Assembly: GCA_933822405.4 (NCBI GenBank)
Contig: CAKOGP040002225.1
Location: forward strand, 116,301 to 180,300
Reading direction: 5' to 3'
DNA length: 64,000 bases
DNA from: Cylindrotheca closterium
Taxonomy: Eukaryota > Bacillariophyta > Bacillariophyceae > Bacillariales > Bacillariaceae
The notes under the pieces were generated by a model that ran no database searches, had not been told where the DNA came from, and saw only the letters and a program-made list of their open reading frames with translations. This document shows, piece by piece, positions 10,751 to 22,111 of this stretch (position 1 is its first letter; the number at the start of each line of letters is the position of its first letter). The position numbers and the translations under genes were made by a program.

Positions 10751-10819
10751 TGTAAAAAGATGAGTGTCGATTGAGCTTCAACCGATGGAAGGAAGATATG
10801 GGCTCTTCTCCTTTTTACA
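10751..10819. repeat. 69-nt hairpin element, unit B
   Basis: Second copy of the hairpin, same length and same perfect 9-bp terminal inverted repeat as the copy at 10362, with one substitution (G to A) in the loop side. Confidence 0.6.
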
Positions 10820-11083
10820 GAGCGAGTGGTGTCGAAGCAGTGGCTCACCAGAATGAATCTAGGCATCTCAGGCTACCGCTAAGTCACCGGTATCCTGGTA
10901 GTGTAGGATATTTCACAGTAGTAGTTTAGTTTCAAATACATGCCTTTTCCTCTGGTCCAAACGCGGCTCAATTTGAGATTTTGTCTTTGTAAGCGAGTCG
11001 AAGGAATGAATCGAAGTAGAACGGGCATGAATGAAATATGGGACGTACTGTAGGTATTAGGTGGGTATGGTCGTAGTGTATAG

Positions 11084-11659
11084 GTGGGAGGTCATGAATG
11101 CATGATAACAATCAATCAGCTAACATCTAGTAGCAAAACTACCACCGCAGAGTCTACCAAGATCAGGAAGATTGAGAAGACTAAAAGTAGATTATTTGAT
11201 AGGTGGTTCAATGAGCGATGTGCTCCTCTTGCTGGCTGCTGGCTTGTTACTCCTATAGTAGCTATTGGGATGGGTTTTTGGAATTCATTATTGGTCCAGT
11301 GGGTTGTCAGCCTTCGCTCTCTTGGATGGAATGGGAACTTGGGCATCATTTTCATACAATATTCATTGTTACAGCCACACGAACAAATTAGCGTTGCAGT
11401 TGCAAAGGAGTCAGACGCTTTCAATTTGTGGTTGACAGAGTCATTGATCAAGAATTTAGTCCGTGAACGAGAGCCGTCCGAAATCAAATCTCGCGTATTT
11501 ACCGTGAGTTTCAATAGATTGGATTTGTGAAGGCGGCTCATGCACGGACAGGTCACGTTCAAAAGCTACTGGAATGGGAGGGTTCTGTTCTCCACATCAT
11601 GTAAATAAGAACTGGGTTTTTCAAGGAAGAACACATTTCAAAGAAGTGTCTGATCAGAA
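11084..11659. other. Region upstream of ornithine decarboxylase, open on both strands
   Basis: Frames of 148 codons are open on both strands over nearly the same 440 bp (11084-11530 plus, 11116-11562 minus). The plus frame opens from GTG. Neither product is recognisable. The stretch may be an unannotated small gene or simply promoter DNA of the gene at 11771. Confidence 0.3.
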
Positions 11660-11698
11660 ATGAATCTTGAAAAACGACAACTGACGGATCCTGATTGA
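11660..11698 (+). promoter_or_regulatory. Possible upstream ORF of ornithine decarboxylase
   Basis: An ATG at 11660 opens a 12-codon frame that stops at 11698, 72 nt before the chosen ODC start. Upstream ORFs control ODC translation in several eukaryotes, so this is worth noting. It only matters if the transcript begins before 11660, which cannot be seen here; a TTCAAAG just after it could also be a splice acceptor. Confidence 0.3.
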
Positions 11699-11770
11699 TT
11701 CATTCTTCAAAGATTGGCACTTTCCCGTCGTCACAAATTTGATTTCAGAGTTTGCGCACGAAACAGAACT

Positions 11771-14035
11771 ATGGTCCACACTCGGCAACTCTCGTTCCAA
11801 TCTGTTGATCCAGAAGAAACAAGCGGCATCTTGGGCAACTTCTTGAAGCAAGAGAACGTCTACCTCGGTGGATCTTCCATGGGCAAAGGTCTTCGAAAGG
11901 CAGCTCAATACCATTTGGAAAAACGTTCCACCACTTCCGTTCTGGCAAACGCTCTTCAGCTTCCGGGAGCAAGTGAACTTACAGCGGACTGTCCTGCCCT
12001 CAACGAAGAAGCTTTCTATATTGTTGACCTTGGAGTCCTCTTCTCCCAAGTTTACCAATGTAAGTCACAAGCGCCGCTGATTGATGTCGGCTATTTGTCG
12101 CATTCACGACAAAGGAAACAACTCGATCGTGCTTTCTACAACTCTCATTCAGAATATCAGAATACCAATCACTCAAATATCCTATTCTTGCTGTCCATCT
12201 TGTATAGGGCGTCGCTTCTTTCCACGTGTCGAACCTTTCTACGCGGTCAAATGCAACCCTGATCCCGTCATCTTGAAGACTTTGGCCATTTTGGGATGCA
12301 ACTTTGATTGTGCATCTCGCGCTGAGATTGCACTGGTCGAAGAAGCAGCCAAGGGTTTGCCAAGAAAGCCAGATATTATCTACGCCAACCCATGCAAGGC
12401 TCGCGCTCACGTGATCGAAGCCGTGTGTAAGGGTGTTCGCATGGTCACCTTTGACAATGCCACCGAAGTTCAAAAGTGTGCTTCCATCAGCAAGAACATC
12501 CAGCTTATTCTACGTATCGCAACAGACGATCGGGGGAGTCGATGCCGATTCAGCACCAAGTTCGGAGCCCCTCGATACAAGTGGAAGCATCTTTTGGCGG
12601 CTGCCAAGCAATATGGATTGCCCGTCATTGGCGTTTCGTTCCACGTTGGATCGGGATGCCGTGATGCCTCCAAGTACGAGTTGGCCTTGAAGGATGCAAA
12701 GGAAATCTTTGCCATGGCAGAAAACGAGTTTGGAATGAAAATGAACCTCATTGATATCGGTATGTTATGCTGATTCATCATGAAAATCTTCGCGTCAAGT
12801 GTGGATCGGATAACTCACTTTTTCAAAACCATTTTTGCACTTCAGGTGGAGGATTCCCTGGTGAAACTCACAGTTTGTGGAATCCTGCTGAAGAAATCGA
12901 CGACGAGGAGCCAGACGAAGTGGAAGAAAAGATTGGAGTCGAAGCAAACAAGGATAAAAAGGAAGAGGAGGACGACCACTTCATGTTCTTCACTGAAATT
13001 GCAGCCGAAGTAGGCCCTGCACTCGACCGACACTTTCCACCATCGTCTGGTGTTCGTATCATTGGCGAACCTGGCCGTTACTTTGCAGCAGCAACCTCCA
13101 CATTGTGTTGCTCCGTAAGTGCAGCTCGTTCCAGTGTCTATGATACCTCCTTTGAAGAGACTCCTGTCAATGACAAGGAAGCGTCTGCCGCCATGGGCGA
13201 GATGACCCGCAAAGAAGAAGGGGACATTGTTCACCGTCGCACGGGCTCTATCACTCAATCCATGAACTTTGACGATTCAGTCTTTGCCTCAATTCAAGAA
13301 GGATTGAACGACTATTCCAAGCTGTACGCCAGTCAACAACTGGCTCAGCAAGAGTTTGATGTATACAATGATAAATTGAATCTGTACGACGAAGGCTTTG
13401 AGACTGCCGGTTATCTGTTGGGTCCACCAGAGGATAGTCAGCTTGACAAACAACTACACACTGTGGAAGGTATGGCATATCCACTTGTGGCAGCCACTGC
13501 CGAGTTGGAGGAGGGACAAACCGATAATAGTGCCATGATTACATTGGCTGCGGCTGGAGAAGCTGCCGTAAAGGGTATTGTTGTGCAAACCGTGATTGAT
13601 ACAGCAGAGCTCCAAGACGATTACGCCTACTACATCAATGATGGCGTCTACGGTGCCTTCAACAATATCATGTTTGATCATGCCAACATCCGTCCTCGTG
13701 TTCTCCGCATGAATCCAGTGGACGTTGAGAAGAAGTGGGCTGCTGGTGAGACATCGGACGATGGTAATCGCGAGCTTTACGCCTCCACTGTGTTCGGTCC
13801 CACATGCGACTCCATCGATGTCATTGCTCGATCCGTCCTTTTGCCAAAGCTCGATGTTGGCGACTGGATGTACTTTCAAAACATGGGCGCCTATACCATG
13901 GCTGCTGCAAGTGCTTTCAACGGCTTTAGTCCTTCTGAAAAATTCTACGTGTGCAGTGTCCAGCCCGATTACTTTGAGGATATGATCAAGGTCATTTCGT
14001 CTGACAGTACTAGTGAAGAAGAAAAGAAGGAGTAA
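11771..14035 (+). CDS. ODC: Ornithine decarboxylase (group IV, PLP-dependent), with large insertions
   Basis: Catalyses ornithine to putrescine, the first step of polyamine synthesis, in the cytosol; the relatives arginine or diaminopimelate decarboxylase fit less well. Exons are 11771-12059, 12208-12759 and 12846-14035 (introns 148 and 86 bp), giving 676 residues. Start is the first ATG in frame. The PLP lysine lies in PFYAVKCNP (K111); FDCASRAEI, the glycine-rich SFHVGSGC, GEPGRYF (around 354-360), the YYINDGVYG block (542-550) and the FGPTCDSID block with catalytic Cys601 are all present. The usual family length is about 420-460. The excess comes from an acidic insert at about 293-325 and a ~160-residue insert at about 381-540, between GRYF and YYINDG. 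The active-site residues I can see are intact, so it is probably functional. Confidence 0.9.
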
Positions 14036-14212
14036 TTCCACCAGCCTAAGATTGGATCGGCGAAATGTAAACTCGTAATGACAAGAAAAGATAGAGCTAA
14101 GAGTGTTTTAAGAGTATTGAATGTTTTGATGATTCTAGCTTTTACTGTAGCTTTTAGGACTACCGGTACCTGGTACAGGACAACAGTGTACTTCACGAAA
14201 AAATGGTTTGCA

Positions 14213-16197
14213 ATGACGTCATCGCTTTTGAAGCACCATCAAAAGAACAAAAACACGATCCATGACCAAATTTCTGTTTGGACACAGGCGATGGTACGGA
14301 TACGAAGACAGCTTGTCCCAAAGGTATTGGGAGGCATAGTAGGAACGGCTGGTATTGGAGGAGGACTTCTATACTGGTATGAGGATGAAGGAACCCGTCG
14401 AGCCATGAAGGCCTACTCGACTTTTGTTCCTGTGGTACTTCATTATCGATGGGTAGAAGCTCGCCACAAGTATCTTGCCACGGCGAAATCATCTTTGTCG
14501 TCTCTACTATCTTCCGAGGAAAGCACACCTAATATATTGCTGAAGAAAAAGGAACTAGATCAACAGGAGAAGGAGGAGGAATGGAAGGCTCTTGATGATT
14601 TGTATGCTGATCGCACTGTGGAACGACTTGGTGAATTGCAGGGCATGTATTGCAAATATGGACAAACAGGTACGAATGCAATCATTTTCATCATTTGTGC
14701 ATACTCTTGTTTTGACTGCTCATGCCACTTTCGACTTCAGCTGCCGGATTCACCAACACTCTTGGGGAGGCTTGGATTCGCGCCTTGAGAACCTTGGAGA
14801 ATGAGGTCCCACCACGACCAGTTGAAGTGGTGCACCAAACCATTCTGGAGGAGACTGGAAAGCCCTACGATGAAACCTTTGTCTCAATTGACCCGAAACC
14901 ATTAGGAAGTGCATCGATCGGCCAAGTTCACCGTGGGACATTGATGAAGGATGGGAAACTGATCGAGGTAGCTATCAAAATTCAATATCCAGAGGCCCAA
15001 AAGCTTTTTTCCGACGACATTCACGCCATTCGTGCCTTTTGCGAGGCATTTGCACCAGAACACGTTGTAATGTTGAATGCCATGGAACAATCAAATAGGG
15101 GCGAATTGGATTACACGCAAGAAGCAAAGAACCTGGAAGAGATTCGAGCCAACCTCGAAAAGGATGGCTTTGCCCCAGGCCAAGTGGTAGTTCCGAGGCC
15201 ATTCCCTGAGCTTTCTACTAAACGAATGCTTGTCATGGAGTTATTACCGGGGGAGAAGCTTATTGACGGAATGCGTAAGTTCTATGCAGAATGGGCTGAG
15301 GCCAACGGCACCACTTTGGAGGCTTTGGAAAATGAAGCTCGTTCCAGGATCGAAAAGGAGGGAATTCCTGCGAAATACGATGGACCATCGGGATGGCAAA
15401 TTGCTATATATTCAAGATATTTGAAGATTCGGGACAGTTTTGTCAATGTCGGTATCGCTGCCTACAACAGCGTTGCGGGGAAAGCTCTGGGAGCATCCAC
15501 AATTTCCTACCAGAAGTCATCGATACCACCCAACACGCCACGAATAATTGATACCCTTATGCGGGTACATGGATACCAATTGTTACAAGATGGAGTTTTC
15601 AATAGTGGTGAGTAATGTTCTATCGAATCAAACTCTATTCGACTTGCCAGTGTCTCACAAGGTAGCTTTTTAGATCCACATGGTGGGAACTTCTTGCTCT
15701 TGCCTGATGGAAGAATAGGTTTGATTGACTATGGTGCCACGAAACGATTGATTCGAAATGAACGCTTGTCTATGTGTTTGTTGTATGCTGCCATCCATCG
15801 AAGGGACGAAGAGAAGTTGTTCCAACTTTGCGACATTGGAGGGTACAAGAGCAAATATGGACGTCGCGATATCCTCATGAAACTCATTCTATTTGGATAC
15901 GATTCTTGGGGCAAAGACGTCACCGAAGGCAAAAATATTCAACAATTCATTGATGACATGAAAGCTGAAGATCCCTGGGAAGAGGTGCCCGACAACTTTG
16001 TAATGGCCCAATTCATGAGTACCCGATTGAGATCATTGGCGCTGGGAATGAATAGTCCCATCAAATGTTCCGAGTGGTGGGGTCCAATCGCGGAAGAAGT
16101 GCTGATAAAAGAGGGGCACCCGTACGAAAGTTGGGACCTTGAAAAGATGAAGAAGTATCAACCGGAGTTAAATATGCAACGTTATAAGTTTGCCTAG
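14213..16197 (+). CDS. ABC1/ADCK (UbiB-like) atypical kinase
   Basis: Member of the ABC1/COQ8/ADCK protein-kinase-like family, which supports ubiquinone or plastoquinone metabolism in mitochondria or plastids. Exons are 14213-14669, 14741-15607 and 15674-16197 (introns 71 and 66 bp); 615 residues. The family KxGQ motif (KYGQ) ends exon 1, followed by the SASIGQVH loop, the VAIKIQYP lysine strand, and after the second intron DPHGGN and LIDYG. The frame is open back to an ATG at 14078, but that lies only 42 bp after the ODC stop and reads through a GTAC-rich motif typical of intergenic DNA, so I prefer the ATG at 14213. No clear targeting peptide can be judged until the start is fixed. Which quinone pathway it serves is unknown. 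Confidence 0.85.
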
Positions 16198-16384
16198 ATC
16201 AATTCGTATGTTGACAGCCAAATTCAAATAGAAATTGGACACGCAACCCCCCACCCTTTTCGAAACATTCCCCTGCTCTTCCTAAATTTCCTTCTTTCAA
16301 TTCGCCAACCTACTAGTTTAATAGGACTACAGTATCAAATAACTATTTCGCTCTCTAGTATTATATATACACTTTCTATTTTGC

Positions 16385-19183
16385 TCATCCTCGTTGAGCA
16401 TTTTCGTGGTATCTGACATTCAATGTTCTACCGTTGAATGGCAATCCATCTTCTCGCCAGACGTCAAATATCAGTCCGGTGTCTTGGTAAGCCAGGTACA
16501 TGTGCTTGTTGTCTGGTGAAAAAGCCAATCCAGTCGTCTCATCGTTAATCTGAGCCGACTCGAGGATAGTAAAGAACCAGCCCCTGGAATTTCTTGCGTG
16601 GATCCCGTTTTCGCTGCCGGATTCTTCACACATGTACAGCAATTCATCTTCATCATGTACCAATCGTTTGATTTGATCGGGCATCCCATCAAAGAGACCA
16701 GATACCGTCGAGTGGACGGTATATGTAAAGTCATCCAAATTGAAAATGAACAATTCCTTGTAGTACTTGCAAGTAGCGTACAATTCATTGTCTCGAACGT
16801 CCAGCCCTTCGCTATTTTGGAAGTAAAGGAAAGCATTGTTGCGGGCCGTTTCAAAGTCCGTCGTCCATCGGAAGGTACCTGTTCGGTTGGTGTCATCATC
16901 CGGTGTCATGTACATGTATTCTAGTTCACCCTCGCTGTGCAGCATATTCCAAGGATCGAACCAACTCGCATCGTTGGGTGTAAATCGCCTCAAAGTGCCT
17001 CGGTGATGATCTTCCGTGGCGAAGAATCGGGGTTTTGTGGAATCCCGAACATCATACGCAAATGTTTCGTAGAAACCTCCTCTCATTTGACCCATTGTGG
17101 TTTCTTGAGGAGGTCGACGGTCAAAGGGATCGACTTGGTAAATGGATCCGCCTCGTATTTCCTCGCACGAGACCCTGTTGAAGAGTAAGGAAATGAAAAT
17201 GTATGAGAAATTATGATGGCACTGGTTACATTTCATTTCGTTCCATCCCTGTCATTATACGTACCATGTGTCCCAAGGTGTCTTTCCTCCTGCACAATTC
17301 CAAGTCGTATCTTTTAGTAGCATTTTGTAATCCACAACCTCTCCGTTCTTATCAAAGTAAATGGCCCCGACACCGCCTTCTCCTTGTTTCTTGGATTCCG
17401 AGTTGCTGAGATAGGCCCATCCTCCGGTATCCGAGTCGAAAAACACTTCCGCTCCATCCGGTCGAACATGAAATGGTTCATTGGACTGTGTACTGGCACC
17501 CCGAATGCCTTCATTGGCCGTCAGTGGGACCCTTTGCCCAGTTCGCGCAATGATTCTACTCTTGAGTCCTTGGCTCAATCGTATTCCATTTTCCATCCTG
17601 GTCAATTTGCCTGGAACATAAGTCACAGTAATACCAGGAGGTACTGGTGTGGGTGCCGTAGTCGGCTTCCAAGTTGGTTCTTGCGTGGGCAGTGCTGATG
17701 GTTCTGTAGTTGGCCGAGGAGTTGGACGGGGTGTCACTGTGGGCTCCTGAGTGGGAGGCCGAGTTGGTGGCGGTGTGGGCCCCGGAGTCGGGGGTGGTGT
17801 GGGGTATGGCGTTGGTGGTGGAGTGGGAAATCGTGTGGGTTCCGGTGTTTTGGGTGCTTTGGCGGGTTCCTTGGGAGTTGCGAGTGTGGTTTGTGTGGGT
17901 GGTGCCGTTGGAACCGTAAAAACATTTGGCTCGGAAGATCCATTGCCTGCAGTGGGACTATTGCCGTCGCTGGTTCCATCCGAGTTGGATGGATTGCCAC
18001 TAGTTCCATCACTCGCGTCTCCACCATCACTGCCATCCCCACCATCATTGCCAGAAGCATTGTTGTCCCCATCAGTAGTATCTCCATTGCTTCCATCGGT
18101 TGGGTTGAGATTGTCAACGGCCTCATTGCCACTTCCTTCGCCTCCATTAGCCGCGGCCTGTGACACGCTGTCCTCTGATCCAGATGAAGTATAGGAAATA
18201 GTAACAGCAAGAACGATAACCACGAGCAAAAACAGGACAATCTTGCGAAGAAGTGACCGGTTCACAGTGGTGCGAGTCTGTATAAGCTTTTTCTTCTTCT
18301 TGGGTTCATCCAAAGTCTTGAGCTTCTTCTTGAGTGGATCCGATGATTTCTTAGGAGCGGAAGCTTTTTCTCTCATGGGAACAACCACAGCCTTGGTACT
18401 ATCATCCCGATGAGTAGTGGCAGTTCCCGACATGCTTTCGGTAGCAGCTGGTACATGCGAGGCAGGTTCTCTTGGTGGTTGAGGTACCAGTACCTGAACT
18501 TTGCGTGCTGGACTTTTGCCAAGACCCAGTAGTCTCTTCTTTTTATCATGATTGCTGACATCCACAGTTTCAATGGAAGCTGCGGCTTCGGTCCCCACCG
18601 AAATACCGGCCAGCAAGGAATCGCCACCCGTTTCGCCCGAGATTTCCGATTCGACATAGAATTTGGTCTGATTGGAATCAAACTCTACTTGAGGGACAAC
18701 TTGAGCAGGAGTCACAGGTGCATTGTCCTCTTCAATCTGACCCAGAGCATTAACCCTGGCATTTCGATTGGTGTTGCGCCTCGAATCCTTGGCACTAATG
18801 GTTTGTCTCGCCTTGGTATTCGTCGCGAGAAAGGTTTCCATGGAGGCAATGTAGGCCTTGATAAAGTCAGTATCGTCAGAATCTTCATTTTCTTCGTCAC
18901 TAGGGACAGTGGAGGACGAGGTATCGGAAGGAACGGTTGCCAAGGGGGAAGTAAAGGGAGCCGTGTGAAAGAGTCTCCATGGTGAAGAATTGTTGTTCAT
19001 GGGAGTTTGAGAATATTCAATTTCGATTTCTTCTTCGACGTGTTCCATGTTGATAGAGTCGGAATTGCGGTTCAATTGCCAACTCTGGGGGGTCAGAAAC
19101 GAGGAGAGACCGGTCCATTTGCTGGCTGACGAATGTGAACCCTCCGTCAGTTTGGAAACATCTTCTTGTTGCATATCCGACAT
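16385..19183 (-). CDS. Membrane-anchored PhoX/DUF839-type beta-propeller protein
   Basis: Type II membrane protein of 902 residues; exons 19183-17265 and 17174-16385 with a 90-bp intron. A Ser-rich acidic and basic cytosolic part (1-310) leads to one anchor at about 312-334. An extracellular Gly/Asn/Asp-rich region and a Pro-Thr stalk of PTPPPTPYPTPPP type follow. The C-terminal ~330 residues are a PhoX/DUF839-like propeller: a GGWAYLSNSE strand, NCAGGKTPWDTW, VSCEE spanning the splice junction, GSIYQVDPF and FFATEDHHRG. These blocks resemble those of alkaline phosphatases of the PhoX group that use calcium and iron. A cell-surface phosphatase or wall-associated protein is plausible; enzyme activity is not shown by the sequence. 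Confidence 0.8.
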
Positions 19184-20410
19184 GTTGTGCTATGCTATGT
19201 TCTTGCGTTGTTAAATCTCAAGTGATACTTGTTGTTGTTGTTGTCGTGGTTGTTGTCGTTGTTGTTGTTGTTGCCTATTGAGTGCGATTTTCGTTAGATG
19301 ATTCAATCGAAAAAGTGTCACTGTCACTGTCACTGCTTTCAAATATGGGTTTCCTTGTACTGGAAGTAATATGAAGATGTGAGTTGTTGTTGATACTCTC
19401 AATTCACAAGAGAAAGTTGCGATTTTCGGATAATTTGATGGGATTGGTGAGAGTGTGATCCGAGCGAGAGACTACCAAAGATTCTGTTGAGGATTGCTGG
19501 CTCGTTCCGCGCCAGATTTCACAGTACTTGGTAGACGTACACCAATGGTAACACCGCTCGACATAAGAATTTTGGAGCCAACACATACCTTTACTTAGGA
19601 GTTGGTCTTGGACTCGCCGCAAAATCGGACTTTGTTTACGGGAGTCGTCCGTCGAGGATTTGGAGCCGTTATGCGGGTGGCACGTGACGATCGAGAAATT
19701 TGTCCGATTGCCGCACATTCTTTGGCCTCATAGCAACGAAGCACCACGTGGTGGTACAGAACTAACTACCAGGGTACCAGTACCACTACTAGCTAGAACT
19801 ACCTACAGCGAAAGCCAACAAACAGTATTCATCCAAACTTTCTTCCCCGACGAAGCAAGCTATTACTGTACTTTTACCTTGACCCTTGCATACACCAGCC
19901 GGTGAGCAAACAGTGAGCTAGGCAGGTAGCGACCAGCTACCACCAGCCAGGAGCACGACTACTACTCAAGAAGAAGAAGAAGAAGTTAAGAGCGACGTGT
20001 ATGATGCATGTAATATACAGTATGGGATACTATTATGCCATATATTATATTCATCAATCTCATTTTTCCTTTGCAACAAAGTTGCATCAGCAAACGAAGA
20101 GAAACTAGTGGACGATTGATTTCAGATTCGGGGGTAATTGAAAGGAGGCACAGTTTGTAGCTTCAACCTTTTTGAACCCCTTTTGGATCGGTTTGTCTGA
20201 CGTCATGGACCGATTTTTGAAATCGAGGCTGTGTGCGATCTGAATGAATGAATGAATCAGCCTGACAATAATACCGAAACCAGAAGACATCAGACATCAT
20301 CGCGTTATAGTACAAGCATTCTCGTTGAAATCACTACAGTTATACATCAGCTTTTGCACGTGCATTCCATTCCTCTATTTCCTCATCGCATTGCCAATTG
20401 AAACAACAAA
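19184..20410. promoter_or_regulatory. Divergent intergenic region, 1.2 kb
   Basis: Lies between the starts of the PhoX-like gene (minus) and the SET gene (plus). The first ~90 bp are GTT-repeat rich and probably 5' leader of the PhoX-like gene. A GTAC-rich cluster sits at 19771-19785, a (GAA)n run near 19968-19987, and a perfect TGACGTCA at 20198-20205, 206 bp ahead of the SET start. That octamer matches the bZIP/CRE site; related TGACGT elements mediate CO2/cAMP responses in diatoms. No gene is supported. Confidence 0.5.
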
Positions 20411-21766
20411 ATGAATCGATCTAGGATAAGGCATGTACATCCCACCAGACGGCTCCAATTGGCACTCCTCCTCCTCCTTTCTTTCAACCTGGCAGTGTTT
20501 GCCTTTCAACCCAATGCGCCACGAATCATGACCAGATCGAATGATATACAATTGCAAATGTACGTGGACATTCAAGAATCAGCGCCCCGCGATATTGGTA
20601 CCATGGATGAATGGGCGACTTCCTGTGGTGTCCAACGATGCGAGGGGTTTCAATTGACACCCACCCAAGACGTTCCCGTGTTGGAAGTAGGAGTCATGAC
20701 AGCTACTGATTTGCCAAATGGATCCCCGGTCTTGTTTGTCCCCGGTGGCATGTGTCTTTCCAGTCAACAATCTCTTCAAGAGATTGGCAAGCTTGAAGCT
20801 GCGGAACAGAGATTAATCTCAGCAAAGGCATCGGAACATGTGCCCCAGTTCTACCTATTTCTAAAGATTTTGATCGAGTTTGAAAAGGGCGACCAATCGC
20901 CATGGTTTCCCTGGTTCAACGCACTGCCGAGATATTATGCCAACGGTGCCAGTATGACACCCTTTTGTTTTGATTGTTTGCCACCACTGGCAAGTTCTTT
21001 GGCCATGGGAGAACGCATCAAGTTTATTCAGTTCTTTCAAGCACTGCGATATGTCGACTTCTTGTCGGACAACGTAAAGAGTAGCAAAGACTTGGCCAAG
21101 TGGGCCTTTGCCGTCGTGTACACCAGAGGGTTTCCAACACCGGATGGGGACTTCAAAATTGCACCCATGGCGGACATGTTCGATCATGGATCAGATCCCG
21201 AAGTTTCCTTGCAATATGACGAAGAGGGCAATTGTGTTGTATATTCCTGCAAGGACGTTCCAGCAGGATCGCCCCTTCGATTGTCGTACGGAGATTCGAC
21301 AAATCCAACCCAGCTGTTTGCTCGATATGGTTTCTTGGATGAGACATCGGAAGCTTCCTTTTGCAAGATCATGATTTCCCAACCATCGAAAGAACTAGTG
21401 GACATGGGGTATGCCCAAAACAGAATGCTCTTTTACAAAAATACTGGAGAAATCTCGCAAGAGGTCTGGGACGTTCTCTTGTACCAAATTCTCACTTCGG
21501 ATGCAAATGTCCAAAATCAATTCTACCAAGCCCACATAAACGGAGATTATCAAACCAAACAAGCCATTCACGATCATTACTTTCCACAAACCTCAGTCGC
21601 CCTCAACAATCACGTCAATACCTTCCTTAAAGATCTAGACAACTTGCAAAAGAAGGGTGTGGGAAAGGATGTGAATGAACACCCGCGATTGCCACTGATC
21701 ATGCAACATAATGAATTTGTCAAGCAAACATTCTTGGCGGTTCAAGCGCAATTGGCTCAATACTGA
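20411..21766 (+). CDS. Plastid SET-domain lysine methyltransferase (RuBisCO LSMT-like)
   Basis: Single-exon protein of 451 residues. An N-terminal signal peptide (hydrophobic core at about 16-32) ends in VFAFQPNAP, an ASAFAP-like site whose Phe after the cleavage point directs proteins into complex plastids. The mature part is a split SET domain of the LSMT/SETD3 type: an early GVMTATDLPNGSPVLFVP strand pair, an i-SET helical insert, then the core IAPMADMFDHGSDP (the NH-type motif appears as DH) and LSYGDSTNPTQLFARYGF, with a C-terminal Rubis-substrate-binding-like helical part. It probably methylates a lysine in a plastid protein; the substrate is unknown. Its last ~20 codons recur as a fragment at 26722-26790. 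Confidence 0.85.
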   Translation: MNRSRIRHVHPTRRLQLALLLLLSFNLAVFAFQPNAPRIMTRSNDIQLQMYVDIQESAPRDIGTMDEWATSCGVQRCEGFQLTPTQDVPVLEVGVMTATDLPNGSPVLFVPGGMCLSSQQSLQEIGKLEAAEQRLISAKASEHVPQFYLFLKILIEFEKGDQSPWFPWFNALPRYYANGASMTPFCFDCLPPLASSLAMGERIKFIQFFQALRYVDFLSDNVKSSKDLAKWAFAVVYTRGFPTPDGDFKIAPMADMFDHGSDPEVSLQYDEEGNCVVYSCKDVPAGSPLRLSYGDSTNPTQLFARYGFLDETSEASFCKIMISQPSKELVDMGYAQNRMLFYKNTGEISQEVWDVLLYQILTSDANVQNQFYQAHINGDYQTKQAIHDHYFPQTSVALNNHVNTFLKDLDNLQKKGVGKDVNEHPRLPLIMQHNEFVKQTFLAVQAQLAQY

Positions 21767-22111
21767 TTCAATGGTATGGTATCTGAAAGCTATTAATCCT
21801 AGGAATCAATCTGATCTCAATTAGATAGGAGTACTGTATTGAATATGCATGCATGATATTATGCGATTTAAGATTATTCGATAGTATGTACGTGTGCGAG
21901 GTAGGTATCGTTCAGATTCCCGGTGGCGTCGTACACGTACAATAAGAGAATAATCATATTTGCGACGCAGGTTGGTACAGTAGTATCTTTTGAGTGATGA
22001 TCACCGGACCTACAGGTAGTTGCATTAGTCGAGCTTCTAACTTGACAGTATGCATATATGAATCTATTGTCTAGTATCACTTGCAATTTTAAAAATGTCT
22101 ATCGATTTTCA
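21767..22111. other. Intergenic region between SET gene and TPR-like copy 1
   Basis: No gene. This 345-bp stretch between two converging genes has a diverged second copy at 26790-27047, together with the SET 3' end, showing that the whole junction was duplicated. Confidence 0.7.

Larger units (their letters stand above)
10230..10985. repeat. Non-coding tandem duplication, about 385 bp per unit
   Basis: Unit A (about 10230-10590) and unit B (about 10620-10985) share a series of blocks in the same order with offsets of 382-389: ACTAATACTGT, GACACCCGCTC, the 69-nt hairpin, the GTGTCGAAGCAGTGGCTCA block, a GGCATCTCAG block and the CATGCCTTT-CCAAACG block. Identity is high in the hairpin and lower elsewhere. 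Neither unit has a conserved reading frame. Confidence 0.85.
10119..11083. other. Intergenic region with duplicated non-coding segment
   Basis: No gene is supported on either strand. Most of the stretch is a local duplication described in its own entries. Confidence 0.6.

Noticed and set aside
11084..11562. Fully overlapping 148-codon frames on opposite strands
   Set aside because: The plus frame opens from GTG, neither product resembles any family I know, and no splice or promoter feature supports either. Kept only as an intergenic note.
14078..14212. Longer N-terminus of the ABC1 kinase from the ATG at 14078
   Set aside because: It begins 42 bp after the ODC stop and runs through a GTAC-rich motif typical of intergenic DNA; the ATG at 14213 is preferred, though transcript data could reverse this.
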